A stretch of DNA of 64,000 bases. Origin: Bacteroidota bacterium. Its GTDB lineage: Bacteria; Bacteroidota; Bacteroidia; Bacteroidales; F082. The translations under genes were made by a program, and so were the position numbers. The notes under the pieces are model-generated. The model searched no databases, was not told where the DNA came from, and saw only the letters and a list, made by a program, of their open reading frames with translations. The stretch spans positions 1 to 64,000 of the forward strand of contig JAERTD010000033.1 of the NCBI GenBank assembly GCA_016845175.1, in the 5' to 3' direction. Below are positions 8,555 through 18,466 of the stretch, piece after piece (the stretch's first letter is position 1; every line of letters begins with the position of its first letter).

Positions 8555-9338
8555 GGGTCTTCGTAATATGATAGAGCTGTTCTTTCTTATTTAGGGCGTA
8601 TCGGTCGACATCTGTCAGTGACCAATCATCCGTGAATGGATTAGTGGGAATTACCTTGAACCCGGCTTTCGATAACCGGTCAGCATAATCGGCAGCATAG
8701 ATTCGAACATGGTCAAACTGACCAAAATACTTCTCTTTATCCTTTGGATCAGAAACACTGAAATCCTCGTAGGTTTCCTTAAGTTTATAGGAAATGGGAA
8801 CCTGCAATATGGCTGTTCCTCCTGTAACCAATACCCGATATACTTCTTTCATGGCCTTTAGGTCTTCCGGGATGTGTTCCAACACATGGTTGCAGATGAC
8901 CAGATCAAACTCCTCATTTTTAAACGGGATATCCAGTATGTCGACCAACTTAATTTTCTTGTTGTAATAAGAGCCCTCAAAATACTTGGTCCCGGGTACA
9001 TACAAGATATTTTCCTTTTTGCTCAATATATTGTACAAAGCTGGTTCGGGAGCTATGTGTAATACTTTCATTTTGGTATCCAGCAAATGGCTGTATTGAT
9101 CCAGAAAGAGGTAAATTAAACGATCCCTGTCGGTACTCAGGCAACGTGGGCAGATATTGTTATCCCTTAATCCTGCACCAACAATCTCATGTTTTTTAAT
9201 GGCAGGCAGATCAAATCCACCAGGGAGCATTTTCTTAAAACTATGCTTACAAATCGGGCAATGAACGGCATCACCCTTGTAATACCAGCCTCTGAGGGCT
9301 AAATAGGATTTCTTTGCTATTTGTTTTAAGGCCGACAT
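8535..9338 (-). CDS. SAM-dependent class I methyltransferase with zinc-ribbon N-terminus
   Basis: 267 residues. An N-terminal CPIC ... CPRC pair (about residues 28-64) probably binds zinc. The methyltransferase core follows: KVLHIAPEP (motif I position, with APEP in place of the usual Gly-rich loop), LVDILDIPFKNEEFDLVICNHVLEHI and the VLVTGGTAILQVP strand, of the methyltransferase-11 type. It is the penultimate gene of the polysaccharide operon, 24 bp after the beta-helix gene and overlapping the kinase gene. A sugar or lipid substrate is likely from context but unproven. Confidence 0.85.
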   Translation of the reverse strand: MSALKQIAKKSYLALRGWYYKGDAVHCPICKHSFKKMLPGGFDLPAIKKHEIVGAGLRDNNICPRCLSTDRDRLIYLFLDQYSHLLDTKMKVLHIAPEPALYNILSKKENILYVPGTKYFEGSYYNKKIKLVDILDIPFKNEEFDLVICNHVLEHIPEDLKAMKEVYRVLVTGGTAILQVPISYKLKETYEDFSVSDPKDKEKYFGQFDHVRIYAADYADRLSKAGFKVIPTNPFTDDWSLTDVDRYALNKKEQLYHITKTHEQAIQ

Positions 9339-9362
9339 ATCGGTGGTATTAATGCATATACT

Positions 9363-11042
9363 TTATCTAGTGGACTTTGGTAAAATGGTGAAAGGCTTGT
9401 ATTGATAAGCATTTTCGTAGACCACACCATAGTAGTACTCCCCTTGAGCAAAGTTTGTCAAATCAAGTGTTACAAGCTCTTCTTGGTACTTTTTTAATTG
9501 GTAAATATCTTTGAATACAGTCTGTCCCAAATGATTGATAATCAATACGACAACCTTTTTGTTTTCTTTTGATTTCAATGGAATATTCAATCGGCCACTA
9601 CAAGGATTGGGGTAGGCATTCCCCAATTGGAGTTTCTGGTCCTGGATTTCTTCGATATCTGCTGAGGGATCATGTGATTCATAAGCACCCGCATCAAAGC
9701 TGCCATGCCATGGTCTGGATCTTCCTTCAATATCTGTGGTAATACCTACAGCGCTTAGGTCAACTCCGTAATTTACCGCAGCTGAATTGGGTTTGAGATC
9801 AAAATTATCCTGGCCCGGGTCGATGAACTTCACCTGTGCAGTGGAGACCATATTGAAGTTGTTTTGCTGGCTTACCTTATCATTAGGTACCATAAGATTA
9901 ATAAAGGATGCATTGCCGGTAACCGGATGGTATCCAGGATCTGTGATGAGGTTGTTAGAGGCGTAGCCCATGGCAGCATTGGGGTTATTATAGGTGATCC
10001 CAAATGATTTAGGACTAATGATGGTATTGTTGTACAATTCAAAGGTAGCGTTGGGGGATAGGGCACCATCCACGAATCCTACATAGATTCCACTTTTAAA
10101 TTCAGTATCGATATCAGGTTTATAGGTTCGACCTGGTCTTACAATAAGGTTGTTATAGATTTTCATAAATCCCATCCCAAATACATCAATTCCATCTCCC
10201 TTGCCGTCATAAATTTTATTGTTATAGCAATCGCATTTAGAGCCCCCGCCGATCATTATCCCCGACATCTGACCAGGATATTCTTCGTAAGAGTCATTGA
10301 TAATGGTATTGTTATAAATTTTACAGTTTTCCGGGGCGGAACTTACCTGTATTCCATCCCATCCAGTGTTTACCACCAGGTTATTGTATACTTCTACACC
10401 TTCAATTACATGTGGCATGACTACTATATCACCACATTGGCTGATGGTTTGACCCGTAAATTTGGAACTTCCAATATATAATCCTTCATCGGCAATATCA
10501 TGGAGGTAGCAATCATGAATTTTCAGATCGTACATGGTGAAATTATCACGGGTGATGAGGTTGTCGCAGTCAGTTTGGAAAGGTTCAGTTTTGGCATAAA
10601 TACCAGCAATGACTGTATTTGAAATCTCACAATATTCAATTTCAATATTGGTACTTAGATAATCGATGGACATGCCGGCACCGGCAGAGACGCGCTTGAC
10701 CTGAATGCCATAATCCAGGCCTTCAAGACCGTTGCCACTGAAAATCACATGCTTGCAGTTATAAAACTTAATCCCATAAAAATGATCCGTATCAATAACC
10801 ACAGGACCACCCTGATTGATCACAGTGATGGGTTGTTCTGCAGTACCCTGTAGGTTTTGCAGCAACAGATAATCCTTAGCTCCGGCCAACAAACATACCA
10901 CAGCACCTGGTTGAATGGCAGTGCCATCGACTACAAATTCGCTGGCAGCTATTTCTATAGTACAGTTGACATCAGCACCAGCAGTTGCCGGATTAAGGCA
11001 AATGCCAATAACTAAACTTATAATCAATACTAATTTTTTCAT
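9363..11042 (-). CDS. Secreted right-handed beta-helix protein with T9SS sorting domain
   Basis: 559 residues from ATG 11042, which overlaps the upstream stop as ATGA with AGAGGA just before it; an in-frame ATG at 11066 is less likely because the signal peptide MKKLVLIISLVIGICL starts at 11042. The body (about 40-440) is a parallel beta-helix with repeated YNN/IYNN turns, like pectate-lyase-fold polysaccharide lyases, epimerases or glycosidases. The C-terminal 80 residues form a type A T9SS sorting domain beginning LGNAYPNPC. In a polysaccharide operon it most likely modifies or binds the polymer at the cell surface. No catalytic residues could be assigned. Confidence 0.88.
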   Translation of the reverse strand: MKKLVLIISLVIGICLNPATAGADVNCTIEIAASEFVVDGTAIQPGAVVCLLAGAKDYLLLQNLQGTAEQPITVINQGGPVVIDTDHFYGIKFYNCKHVIFSGNGLEGLDYGIQVKRVSAGAGMSIDYLSTNIEIEYCEISNTVIAGIYAKTEPFQTDCDNLITRDNFTMYDLKIHDCYLHDIADEGLYIGSSKFTGQTISQCGDIVVMPHVIEGVEVYNNLVVNTGWDGIQVSSAPENCKIYNNTIINDSYEEYPGQMSGIMIGGGSKCDCYNNKIYDGKGDGIDVFGMGFMKIYNNLIVRPGRTYKPDIDTEFKSGIYVGFVDGALSPNATFELYNNTIISPKSFGITYNNPNAAMGYASNNLITDPGYHPVTGNASFINLMVPNDKVSQQNNFNMVSTAQVKFIDPGQDNFDLKPNSAAVNYGVDLSAVGITTDIEGRSRPWHGSFDAGAYESHDPSADIEEIQDQKLQLGNAYPNPCSGRLNIPLKSKENKKVVVLIINHLGQTVFKDIYQLKKYQEELVTLDLTNFAQGEYYYGVVYENAYQYKPFTILPKSTR

Positions 11043-12238
11043 GATCCTCTTTTTGCACGTTCCCAATTCACACTCTGCTGACCCTTGAGAAAGCGTCTGA
11101 ATCCCAGGTAAACAGCATAATTCATTATGAAAAAGTAATAGGGTATAAACAGTAGTTTTATCTTAATTTTTCGGTTTTCAAAATACCATCCCATTAAGGC
11201 AAACACATAAAACAGTACTTGTCCGTAAAACAAGAGTGTATATACATTGCTGACATTATCAAATCCTGCATCCCAAGCCAACCACAGATTGGCAAGAAAT
11301 ATCAGAGGCAAGGCAATGGGAGCTATGGTCCATCGCAATACCCTGTGAGACACATACTGGAAGCTTAAAATGCCATACTTGAATGGATTGAGAAGAGGAC
11401 TTAAGCGCAGAATGGACTGGATCCCACCAGCTGCGATTCTAATCTTCCGTTTTAGTTCTTCTTCCACATTGGCTGAAGCACTTTCAATGGCATAGGCTTC
11501 TGGGTCATATTGTATGGTATAGCCTTTCATGGCTATGCGTAAGGAGACTATGAAATCATCCAGCAAAGTATCTTTTTCAACATCTTCAAAAAGCTCTGTT
11601 CTTACTGCAAAGAGTTCACCGGCAGCACCCACTACAGAATACAATTCTGCATCCCATTTTTTGAGTTTGGATTCATATTTCCAATAAATCCCTTCACTAC
11701 CCACAGCAGCGTCGGCTTCTTTGCTGAAAATACGCTTTTCACCTGACACACACCCCACCTTCGGATCCTTAAACATATCCACGATGCGCTGCACAGATTC
11801 TTTTCCGAGCATGGTGTTCCCATCAGAAAAAATAACAATCGGTGTTTTTACAAACTTAACCCCACGGTTCATGGCACCAATTTTACCTCCACGAGCATCT
11901 TCATGGTATACCTGAACACCCTGATCAGCATATTTCTTTAGTATATCCGGTGTGCCATCGTCAGAACCATCTGTTACCCATAGCTGATGAACCTTTTCCT
12001 TTGGATAGAGCATCTCAAAGGAGTTTTTTACCTTGGCATCAACATAATCTTTTTCATTGTATGCAGCAACGAATAGGGTAACCTCCGGCTCATAATCTTC
12101 GTTCACTTGCTTTTTCTTACCTGAAAAGACCCGTTTTAAGAGAACGAGTATAAACAATAAAATGCCATAGCCCAGGTAAGCATAAAAAACAAGAAATAGC
12201 AGTACCCAAAAAATGATTTCTATACTATTCATGGTCAA
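11039..12238 (-). CDS. Membrane glycosyltransferase, family 2
   Basis: 399 residues. One N-terminal transmembrane segment (about 7-35), a GT-A domain (VTLFVAAYNEKDYV, VTDGSDDGT, IFSDGNTML, acidic TLLDDF) and three or four C-terminal transmembrane segments (about 290-385). The RKIRIAAGGIQS stretch occupies the place of the QxxRW acceptor motif of processive GT2 enzymes, but without the Trp. Probably adds a sugar to a lipid-linked precursor at the inner face of the membrane. Confidence 0.9.
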   Translation of the reverse strand: MTMNSIEIIFWVLLFLVFYAYLGYGILLFILVLLKRVFSGKKKQVNEDYEPEVTLFVAAYNEKDYVDAKVKNSFEMLYPKEKVHQLWVTDGSDDGTPDILKKYADQGVQVYHEDARGGKIGAMNRGVKFVKTPIVIFSDGNTMLGKESVQRIVDMFKDPKVGCVSGEKRIFSKEADAAVGSEGIYWKYESKLKKWDAELYSVVGAAGELFAVRTELFEDVEKDTLLDDFIVSLRIAMKGYTIQYDPEAYAIESASANVEEELKRKIRIAAGGIQSILRLSPLLNPFKYGILSFQYVSHRVLRWTIAPIALPLIFLANLWLAWDAGFDNVSNVYTLLFYGQVLFYVFALMGWYFENRKIKIKLLFIPYYFFIMNYAVYLGFRRFLKGQQSVNWERAKRGS

Positions 12239-12241
12239 GAT

Positions 12242-13033
12242 TTAGTTTATTTTTTTTGCAGCCATATTGAGATGGTCAATTTCAACATATTCGAATTCTC
12301 CACATGAATCCAGAATTTCTTTAAGCTTTTCACCACCACTATGGACGGATTCCAGTGTGATTAATATATTAGGATATTCCGACATAAACTTTTTGGCACC
12401 ATTTAGCACCTCCGACTCCATACCTTCCACATCCATTTTGATTAATATCTTATCTTCTTTTTTAATTTCCATTTCAGGGATGAGAGAGTCAAGAGCTACC
12501 ACCTCAACGGTCAAATCCTTGCCGCCCACCACCTCTTCCAAAAAGCTGCTGTTAGCAGCCAAATGAGAAGCACCAGTATTTACTGGGTCGTACACAAACT
12601 GGACTTCATGTTTGTGATCGCCCAGAGCCACAGGATATACTTTGACTTTATCCACCAATCCATTCAATTCAAGATTGGTATTGGTAGCATTAAAGTTGGA
12701 TTTTACTGGTTCAAAAGCAAAGCCCTTCAATCCTTTTTGTGCCAGGAGAATGGAATAGGTGCCAATATTGGCCCCTATATCAAGGAAGACATTGTAATTC
12801 ATATAGTTACTATACATGAATTTTTTAACTTCCCACTCGTAGGCATAATTGGCAAATTGAAAATCCAGTGTGCCTTGACGTACGAGGAATTTCCCCAAAC
12901 TACTTTTGTAATACCTTGTCTTTCTGGTAGTTTTTCTGGTTAATACATACCTTATGGAAGAAAATATATACCGGAATTCACCATGTTTAATAAAGTCCTT
13001 AAAATACTTTATATACGTGAAAATTTTATTCAT
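12242..13033 (-). CDS. FkbM family methyltransferase
   Basis: 263 residues. After a basic N-terminus the SAM-binding core is clear: FLDIGANIGTYSILLA, FAFEPVKSN, and the FkbM signature IKMDVEGMESEVLNGA, with LITLESV near the end. FkbM proteins O-methylate diverse small molecules and sugars. In this operon O-methylation of a polysaccharide residue is the simplest guess. A second, unrelated-context FkbM gene lies at 46.4 kb. Confidence 0.9.
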   Translation of the reverse strand: MNKIFTYIKYFKDFIKHGEFRYIFSSIRYVLTRKTTRKTRYYKSSLGKFLVRQGTLDFQFANYAYEWEVKKFMYSNYMNYNVFLDIGANIGTYSILLAQKGLKGFAFEPVKSNFNATNTNLELNGLVDKVKVYPVALGDHKHEVQFVYDPVNTGASHLAANSSFLEEVVGGKDLTVEVVALDSLIPEMEIKKEDKILIKMDVEGMESEVLNGAKKFMSEYPNILITLESVHSGGEKLKEILDSCGEFEYVEIDHLNMAAKKIN

Positions 13034-13065
13034 ACACTATTCATCAATCTAATTAGTCTTACACT

Positions 13066-13683
13066 TTACTTAACGCGCTCCCATGTTTTTGTTTCCGGAT
13101 TGTATTGTTTAAGCAGTTTGCCAGGGTTACCACCCACAATAGAGTAGGGAGGTACCGATTTAGTGACCACACAACCGGCAGCCACTACTGAGTGCTTTCC
13201 TATGGTAACTCCCGCGGTAATTACTGCGTTGGCACCAATCCACACTTCGTCTTCTATAACAATTTTTTTGGTAGTAACAGGCTGATCAGCAATGGGTTTT
13301 TCTATGGATTCATAACCATGATTCAGTCCAGAGGCCACAATATTTTGTGCAAACATAATATCATTTCCCACCTGTATGGGGCCGATGAGCACATTACTCA
13401 TCCCGATTCGGGTTCGTTCACCAATGATCACATCTCCCACACCATTATTAATGGTAGAAAAATCTTCGATGGTTGAGTTTTTACCAATGGAGAAATGGTT
13501 AAATGGCAATACATCCATCCTCACTCGACGACGGATGAGTGCACCCCTGCCATTTTTATGTTTTAATGGATTTACAAAAATCTTCACCCATAATCGTGGG
13601 CGTGCCTGGTTTTTAGGCATCAGCATCCACAATGCGAATTTCTTAAGTTTTTCGTTGGATTTTATTTTGTTGACTATACCCAT
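13066..13683 (-). CDS. Left-handed beta-helix acyltransferase (hexapeptide-repeat acetyltransferase)
   Basis: 205 residues. Hexapeptide repeats run from about 60 to 190 ([59 protein letters not shown]) and end with [10 protein letters not shown], the hallmark of the WcaF/NodL/LacA-like acetyltransferases. A catalytic His candidate is in GLNHGYES. It probably O-acetylates a sugar of the polymer with acetyl-CoA as donor. It lies three bases after the upstream glycosyltransferase stop. Confidence 0.92.
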   Translation of the reverse strand: MGIVNKIKSNEKLKKFALWMLMPKNQARPRLWVKIFVNPLKHKNGRGALIRRRVRMDVLPFNHFSIGKNSTIEDFSTINNGVGDVIIGERTRIGMSNVLIGPIQVGNDIMFAQNIVASGLNHGYESIEKPIADQPVTTKKIVIEDEVWIGANAVITAGVTIGKHSVVAAGCVVTKSVPPYSIVGGNPGKLLKQYNPETKTWERVK

Positions 13684-13686
13684 GAA

Positions 13687-14880
13687 TCAGGTTTTTGTAT
13701 TTACAATGGCCTCATAAATTGCTTTCACATTGTTTTCCCATGTATGGGTGCGTGCAAAGGCAATTCTGTCTTTGGCCTTTTCTTCAGTATCATCTTCCAA
13801 AGCCTTGCTAATAAATTCAACATACTCTTCCTTATTATGGGCAAGATAGGTATAATCCTTAAAAGCTTTCATGGTCTCCGTTGCTGTGGCTACTACTGCC
13901 TTACCCATGGCCAGGTACTCATCAATCTTACGAGGGTAGTTTCCGATGGTTAATTCATTAAGGGCCTGTGGGTTAAGAGCAACATCAAAGGCCATTAAAT
14001 AATCAGGTAATTCCTTTTCATTTTTGGAACCCAGAAAGATCACATTTTCAATCTGGTGCAACTCGCTTTTTTGGAATACCTCATCTTCAGGACCTACCAG
14101 GACCACATTCCAATCAGGTTTGCTTCGGGCAATATGTGCCAGGACTTCTATATCCAATCTTGAACTCTTTAACGCTCCAATGTATCCAATTACCGGGGAT
14201 GGGATGGATTTAATATCCTCGGGTAGTTCTTTGATCAGGTCCCGGTTGAAAAGACTGACATCACAACCCTGACCCACGTAAACAGAATTTGGATTGTTAA
14301 CAGCCGCTATGTCGTTGAGATACATTGAATTTGATACCACCAGATCGGATTTGGACATAAGTTGGTCTTCAAAGAAAGCACCATGCCTTCTAAAATAATC
14401 CGTTTCACGCATATTATCTCTGGTGTAGTAAATATTCATTGCTGGTTTTAACAATTCCTTGAAGTGTAAGGCCCTGAAAAAGTCACTATCGTTAAACAGT
14501 ATAAAATCCTTAAAACCCAACTCCTTGATTGCCTTATTGATACGTTTAGCATACCGTTTGTTGTTCATCTTGTTAAAGAAGGCAAAAAGGGACCTGAACT
14601 GTATTTTACTAAGGGATTCGATGGTGGTTTTTGGAAAAAGATTCCACATACTATCGTTCACTTTAACCAACTCCTCCTGTTTGCCCTGAAGTATTTCTTT
14701 TCGTTTTTGGATCAGAGGGTTAGATTTCTGGCGGTAAAAAGTGAGACGGTCAATGGGATAGTTTACATAAAGAACCCTATTATCTCTTGCAAACTCATAG
14801 GATAGGTTAATACAATTGCTCCCAATGGGTGAATCCAGAGCCTGAAGTCCAAGCACCACAATATCTCTGTTTTTAACCAT
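13687..14880 (-). CDS. Glycosyltransferase (GT-B fold), tandem paralogue
   Basis: 397 residues. N-terminal half starts KNRDIVVLGLQALDSPIGSNC; the C-terminal half carries GYIGALKSSRLD, VLVGPEDE and ALNPQALNELTIGNYPRKIDEYLAMGKAVVAT, the donor-nucleotide region of GT4-like enzymes. No signal peptide or membrane segment is visible, so it is cytoplasmic. It resembles the next upstream gene along its whole length (14886-16082), which indicates tandem duplication. Sugar specificity cannot be read. Confidence 0.88.
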   Translation of the reverse strand: MVKNRDIVVLGLQALDSPIGSNCINLSYEFARDNRVLYVNYPIDRLTFYRQKSNPLIQKRKEILQGKQEELVKVNDSMWNLFPKTTIESLSKIQFRSLFAFFNKMNNKRYAKRINKAIKELGFKDFILFNDSDFFRALHFKELLKPAMNIYYTRDNMRETDYFRRHGAFFEDQLMSKSDLVVSNSMYLNDIAAVNNPNSVYVGQGCDVSLFNRDLIKELPEDIKSIPSPVIGYIGALKSSRLDIEVLAHIARSKPDWNVVLVGPEDEVFQKSELHQIENVIFLGSKNEKELPDYLMAFDVALNPQALNELTIGNYPRKIDEYLAMGKAVVATATETMKAFKDYTYLAHNKEEYVEFISKALEDDTEEKAKDRIAFARTHTWENNVKAIYEAIVNTKT

Positions 14881-14885
14881 AGCTC

Positions 14886-16082
14886 TTACTTTTCGAGTTG
14901 TTCAATATAGTTGTATATCTTCTTTACGAAATTTTCCCAGGTATGTTCCCCGGCAAAGGCGATTCGTTCCTTACGTTTCTCTTCAGAGTCTTCAGCCAAT
15001 GCGCGTTCAATTTCAGTTACATACTCCTCTTTGCTTGAAGGCAGGTAGGTATGATCTTTAAAATAGGCCATGAAAGTAGTTTTTGTTGCTACTGTTGGCT
15101 TACCCATGGCGAGGTATTCATCAATCTTTAATGGGTAATTGATGTCGGTGATTACGTTCACCACCTGAGGGTTAAGTGCTACATCAAATCCTTTAATATA
15201 AGCGGCAAGTTCTTCAGGAGCTTTCTTACCCCAGAAATAGACATTGTCGAGTTGGTGTAGTTTGCTGTTCTCAAATGCCTCATCTTCAGGACCAACCAGT
15301 ACCAGGCTCCATTGGGGGCGCTGCTCGGCGATATGGACCAGGGCTTCAATATCCAGACGAATGGATGTTAGAAAACCCACATATCCTATGATGGGCTTGG
15401 GGATACCTTCAAACTCATTGGGGATGGCCATTTTTCCATCCGGGTCGCTGTATCGTTCCAAATCAACCCCCTGACCAATCATATGCGAATTAGGATTTGT
15501 TTCTCTGGCATAGTCAGCAAAATAATCAGAATTGGTGACTGCAACATCTGCCTTCTCAATGATTAAGGGTTGCAAACGGGTACCATGGCGTTTATGATAA
15601 GCTACATGAATAACCGCATCGCGCAGTAAATACACGAAAACATCAGGTTTCAGCAGTTCCTTAAAGTAGAAACCGGTAATCATGGAATTATCATTAAACA
15701 GGATATAGTTTTTAAAATCAAGCTTGTGAATAGCCTTCCATACTTGCTTAGCATAGCGCTTGTCGTTGATTTTATTAAAAAAATTGAAGATTCTAGGATT
15801 TCGAATCCAGTTGATGGACTCCACTATGGTTTTTGGATAGAGTACCCAAAGGCTGTCACTTTTCTGTTCCAGGTCCTCAGCCTCACCGCGATTGATTTTA
15901 AGGCGTTTGGCCACGTCTTCATCTTGTTTGTGCAGCAGCGCTGAACTCCTTTGTAAGGGTGGGTTTACATATAAAACACGATTATGCCTGGACATTTCTA
16001 TGGCCGTATACTTGCAAGTACTGGCTATATTATAGTCCCAAGCCTGTAATCCATAAACGATAATATCCCTGTTCTTAATCAT
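14886..16082 (-). CDS. Glycosyltransferase (GT-B fold), tandem paralogue
   Basis: 398 residues, collinear with the 397-residue neighbour: it starts KNRDIIVYGLQAWDYNIASTC and carries GYVGFLTSIRLD, LVLVGPEDEAFENSKLHQL and LKIDEYLAMGKPTVAT at the same places. The conserved Gly-rich and EYLAMGKP regions argue that both copies are active. Differences are concentrated in the N-terminal acceptor half, consistent with different acceptors. The gap to the downstream paralogue is 5 bp. Confidence 0.88.
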   Translation of the reverse strand: MIKNRDIIVYGLQAWDYNIASTCKYTAIEMSRHNRVLYVNPPLQRSSALLHKQDEDVAKRLKINRGEAEDLEQKSDSLWVLYPKTIVESINWIRNPRIFNFFNKINDKRYAKQVWKAIHKLDFKNYILFNDNSMITGFYFKELLKPDVFVYLLRDAVIHVAYHKRHGTRLQPLIIEKADVAVTNSDYFADYARETNPNSHMIGQGVDLERYSDPDGKMAIPNEFEGIPKPIIGYVGFLTSIRLDIEALVHIAEQRPQWSLVLVGPEDEAFENSKLHQLDNVYFWGKKAPEELAAYIKGFDVALNPQVVNVITDINYPLKIDEYLAMGKPTVATKTTFMAYFKDHTYLPSSKEEYVTEIERALAEDSEEKRKERIAFAGEHTWENFVKKIYNYIEQLEK

Positions 16083-16094
16083 AGTTCGATGGTT

Positions 16095-17249
16095 TTAGCT
16101 ATAATGTTTCTTATAAACCGTTTCATAAAGCTTCAGAACATCTTCAGCCATATGTTTCCATGAAAACTTTTCAGCTTGCTTGAGCCCTTTGGCAATAAAA
16201 TCTTTACGCATGTTTTCATCAGCAAGGAGCTTTACAATGCCTTCGGTGATCTCTTCTGGTTTGTAAGGATCAACTATATAGGCTGCTTTTCCCGAAACTT
16301 CCGGCATGGAGGATGTATTGGAGGTAATAACGGCAACTCCACACCTCATGGCTTCCAGCATCGGGATTCCAAAGCTTTCTCTCAATGAAGGGTAGAGGAA
16401 GAGTTCGCATAGATTGTAGATGGCTGGTAAGTCGGTGTTTACCACATAACCTGTCAGAATGATTCGATTGATTAAGTCTTTATCTCCAATATCAGATAAT
16501 ATTTTCTCCAGGGCCTGACGCTCGTAGTCGAGCATGACCAAATAAATGTCGTCTCCTGTTTGTTTGATATAATCTGAGAATGCTTTGAGGGTGCCAGGCG
16601 TATTTTTCTTGGGGTCGGTATTACCCAGGAAGAAGAAAAAGCGGTCAGGTAAATTATATAGACTTTTCACCCGGTCTAGCTCATCCTGATCGTTAATTAC
16701 TCTAAAGTGCTCACTCACACCATTATAAATGGCTACCAAACGATCATCCTCGGCAGGGATTCCAAAAAACTCACCGATTCTGTTTCTTTCAAAATTCGAT
16801 ACGGTAATGATCTTATCACTTTTCTTTACCACCGTGGGCACCACATAACGCCGGTACATATTTCCGAATTTCTGGTACCAGGTACCAGACTTTTTGAACA
16901 AAGCAATGCTCTCCATATATATGATGTCGTGCAAAGTGGTAACTAAGGGCATGCCCGCATTCATGGGAGCTGTGTTACTGGTGCAATGCAGGATATGGCA
17001 ACCTTCTTTTTTGGCAGCCTTGGGCAGCGCAAACTGCTCCCAGGTCGGGTAGGGGCCACCACCAAGTTCCACAATCTTAAAATTATCTGTTTGCTTGAGG
17101 GTATCTTTATCTTCATCAGGCTTGACGAAAACAACATATTCATTCTCAGTATCAATCTTTTGCAACTCGTTTATCAATTCGAGTGCCACCATGTCCATAC
17201 CATGTTTCTTGGTTCTGAATAAGCGCTGACCTTCTATTGCTATTTTCAT
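16095..17249 (-). CDS. Glycosyltransferase, family 4
   Basis: 384 residues. The N-terminal domain begins MKIAIEGQRLF and contains VTTLHDIIY and KIITVSNFERNRI; the C-terminal domain contains FFFLGNTDPKKN, an FLYPSLRESFGIPMLEAMRCG stretch with the EX7E catalytic/donor motif, and ITSNTSSMPEVSG. These are standard mannosyl- or rhamnosyl-transferase GT4 features. The start overlaps the stop of the upstream GT2 gene by 4 bp (ATGA). Cytoplasmic. Confidence 0.93.
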   Translation of the reverse strand: MKIAIEGQRLFRTKKHGMDMVALELINELQKIDTENEYVVFVKPDEDKDTLKQTDNFKIVELGGGPYPTWEQFALPKAAKKEGCHILHCTSNTAPMNAGMPLVTTLHDIIYMESIALFKKSGTWYQKFGNMYRRYVVPTVVKKSDKIITVSNFERNRIGEFFGIPAEDDRLVAIYNGVSEHFRVINDQDELDRVKSLYNLPDRFFFFLGNTDPKKNTPGTLKAFSDYIKQTGDDIYLVMLDYERQALEKILSDIGDKDLINRIILTGYVVNTDLPAIYNLCELFLYPSLRESFGIPMLEAMRCGVAVITSNTSSMPEVSGKAAYIVDPYKPEEITEGIVKLLADENMRKDFIAKGLKQAEKFSWKHMAEDVLKLYETVYKKHYS

Positions 17250-18463
17250 TTCTTTCTTGATTTGTTGAACCTTGGTTTTATCTGAAATGCGTTATAGGTG
17301 TGCTTGGTGTGAATAAACTTCTCATTGGCACCCCTGATTTTAAGTAATGACAAGGCCATAAGAACGAAACCTTTCGGTAAGGAAAGAATGGCTTTTAATG
17401 TCCTAAAGTTATAAAATTTCCGTGGGATGGAGAATAAAAAAACAAGCACAAGACTGCTCAGGCTGATCAACCATGCACCAAACCAGTCAGGACTTATGAA
17501 AAAAGAGAGTGCAGTAGCCAGTATTAGAAAGCCCAATAGCAGAACCCTTGGGAGTTGCAGGTAATGGACGGCTTTGAAAAAGTACTCATAATTCCCTTCT
17601 GAAAACAGTGCTTTAGTTGCCGGAATGATATGTTTGCCAAAGTAATGAAACTGAGCAGACAACCATCTGCGTCTTTGTTGAGTAAAGACCCTCGCATTCT
17701 GTACCTTCTCATCATAAACATAGGCCTCGGACAAATATTCAATTTCGTAACCCTCTCGATACAAACGCATTTCAATCTCTTTGTCAAAGCCTCCAACTAC
17801 CTCTACTTCCGACATCATTTGTTTGAACATGGGATAATCAAAGGCCATGGCAGAACCAATAAGAGTAGAAGAAAAGCCCAAGACACATTGGCCTTTTCTG
17901 AAAATGTTGTTGTTGATCTCTTCACTCACCGCATCAAGGATGGAAAAGCTGGTATTCATATTTTTCGCCACCCTATGTCCCTGTATAGCTTTGAAGCCCT
18001 TATTATAGGCTTGGTTGATTCTTTTGAGAAAGTCTGGTTCCATGATATTATCAGCATCCAATATGCAGGCAACTTCATAGTCTTCTTCCATTTTTCCCAA
18101 TGCATAATTTAGGGCTCTTGATTTGGTGCTGATCTCGAAATTCTTAGCAAACAGTTTGATATCCAGCTTTCTCAGTTTTACTAGGGTGTCTGCTGCAAAG
18201 GCATCCGCAATAACAATTATATCAAACTTATCGACTGGGTAATCCTGATTGAGTGCTTCAGCAGCCACACTGATGATTACCTCATCTTCTTTATAAGCTG
18301 GAATGAGTACAGCAATTTTTCGGAAGGTATTTTCCTTTGGTGCATCTGTTTTATAAGGGAACAGGCTGGCCACAGCAAAGACAAATAGGAAGAGCACAGT
18401 TAGTGTTACATAACTATAAACAATTAGATGGGCGATATCAAATATTATATGAAAGTAACTCAT
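17246..18463 (-). CDS. Membrane glycosyltransferase, family 2 (copy A2 of a duplicated pair)
   Basis: 405 residues. An N-terminal transmembrane segment (about 10-35), a GT-A core (IAVLIPAYKEDEVI, CILDADNIMEP, acidic FDKEIEMRL) and the QQRRRW acceptor motif of processive-type GT2 enzymes, followed by two or three C-terminal membrane segments (about 310-380). It is collinear with the gene at 19402-20625. Genes 17246/18467 and 19402/20629 thus form an A-B-A-B array created by duplication of a two-gene module. Confidence 0.9.
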   Translation of the reverse strand: MSYFHIIFDIAHLIVYSYVTLTVLFLFVFAVASLFPYKTDAPKENTFRKIAVLIPAYKEDEVIISVAAEALNQDYPVDKFDIIVIADAFAADTLVKLRKLDIKLFAKNFEISTKSRALNYALGKMEEDYEVACILDADNIMEPDFLKRINQAYNKGFKAIQGHRVAKNMNTSFSILDAVSEEINNNIFRKGQCVLGFSSTLIGSAMAFDYPMFKQMMSEVEVVGGFDKEIEMRLYREGYEIEYLSEAYVYDEKVQNARVFTQQRRRWLSAQFHYFGKHIIPATKALFSEGNYEYFFKAVHYLQLPRVLLLGFLILATALSFFISPDWFGAWLISLSSLVLVFLFSIPRKFYNFRTLKAILSLPKGFVLMALSLLKIRGANEKFIHTKHTYNAFQIKPRFNKSRKK

Positions 18464-18466
18464 TAA

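Noticed and set aside
17630-18112. Open frame of 160 codons on the plus strand opposite a GT2 gene
   Set aside because: Shadow; the same antisense pattern appears opposite its paralogue at 19402-20625.
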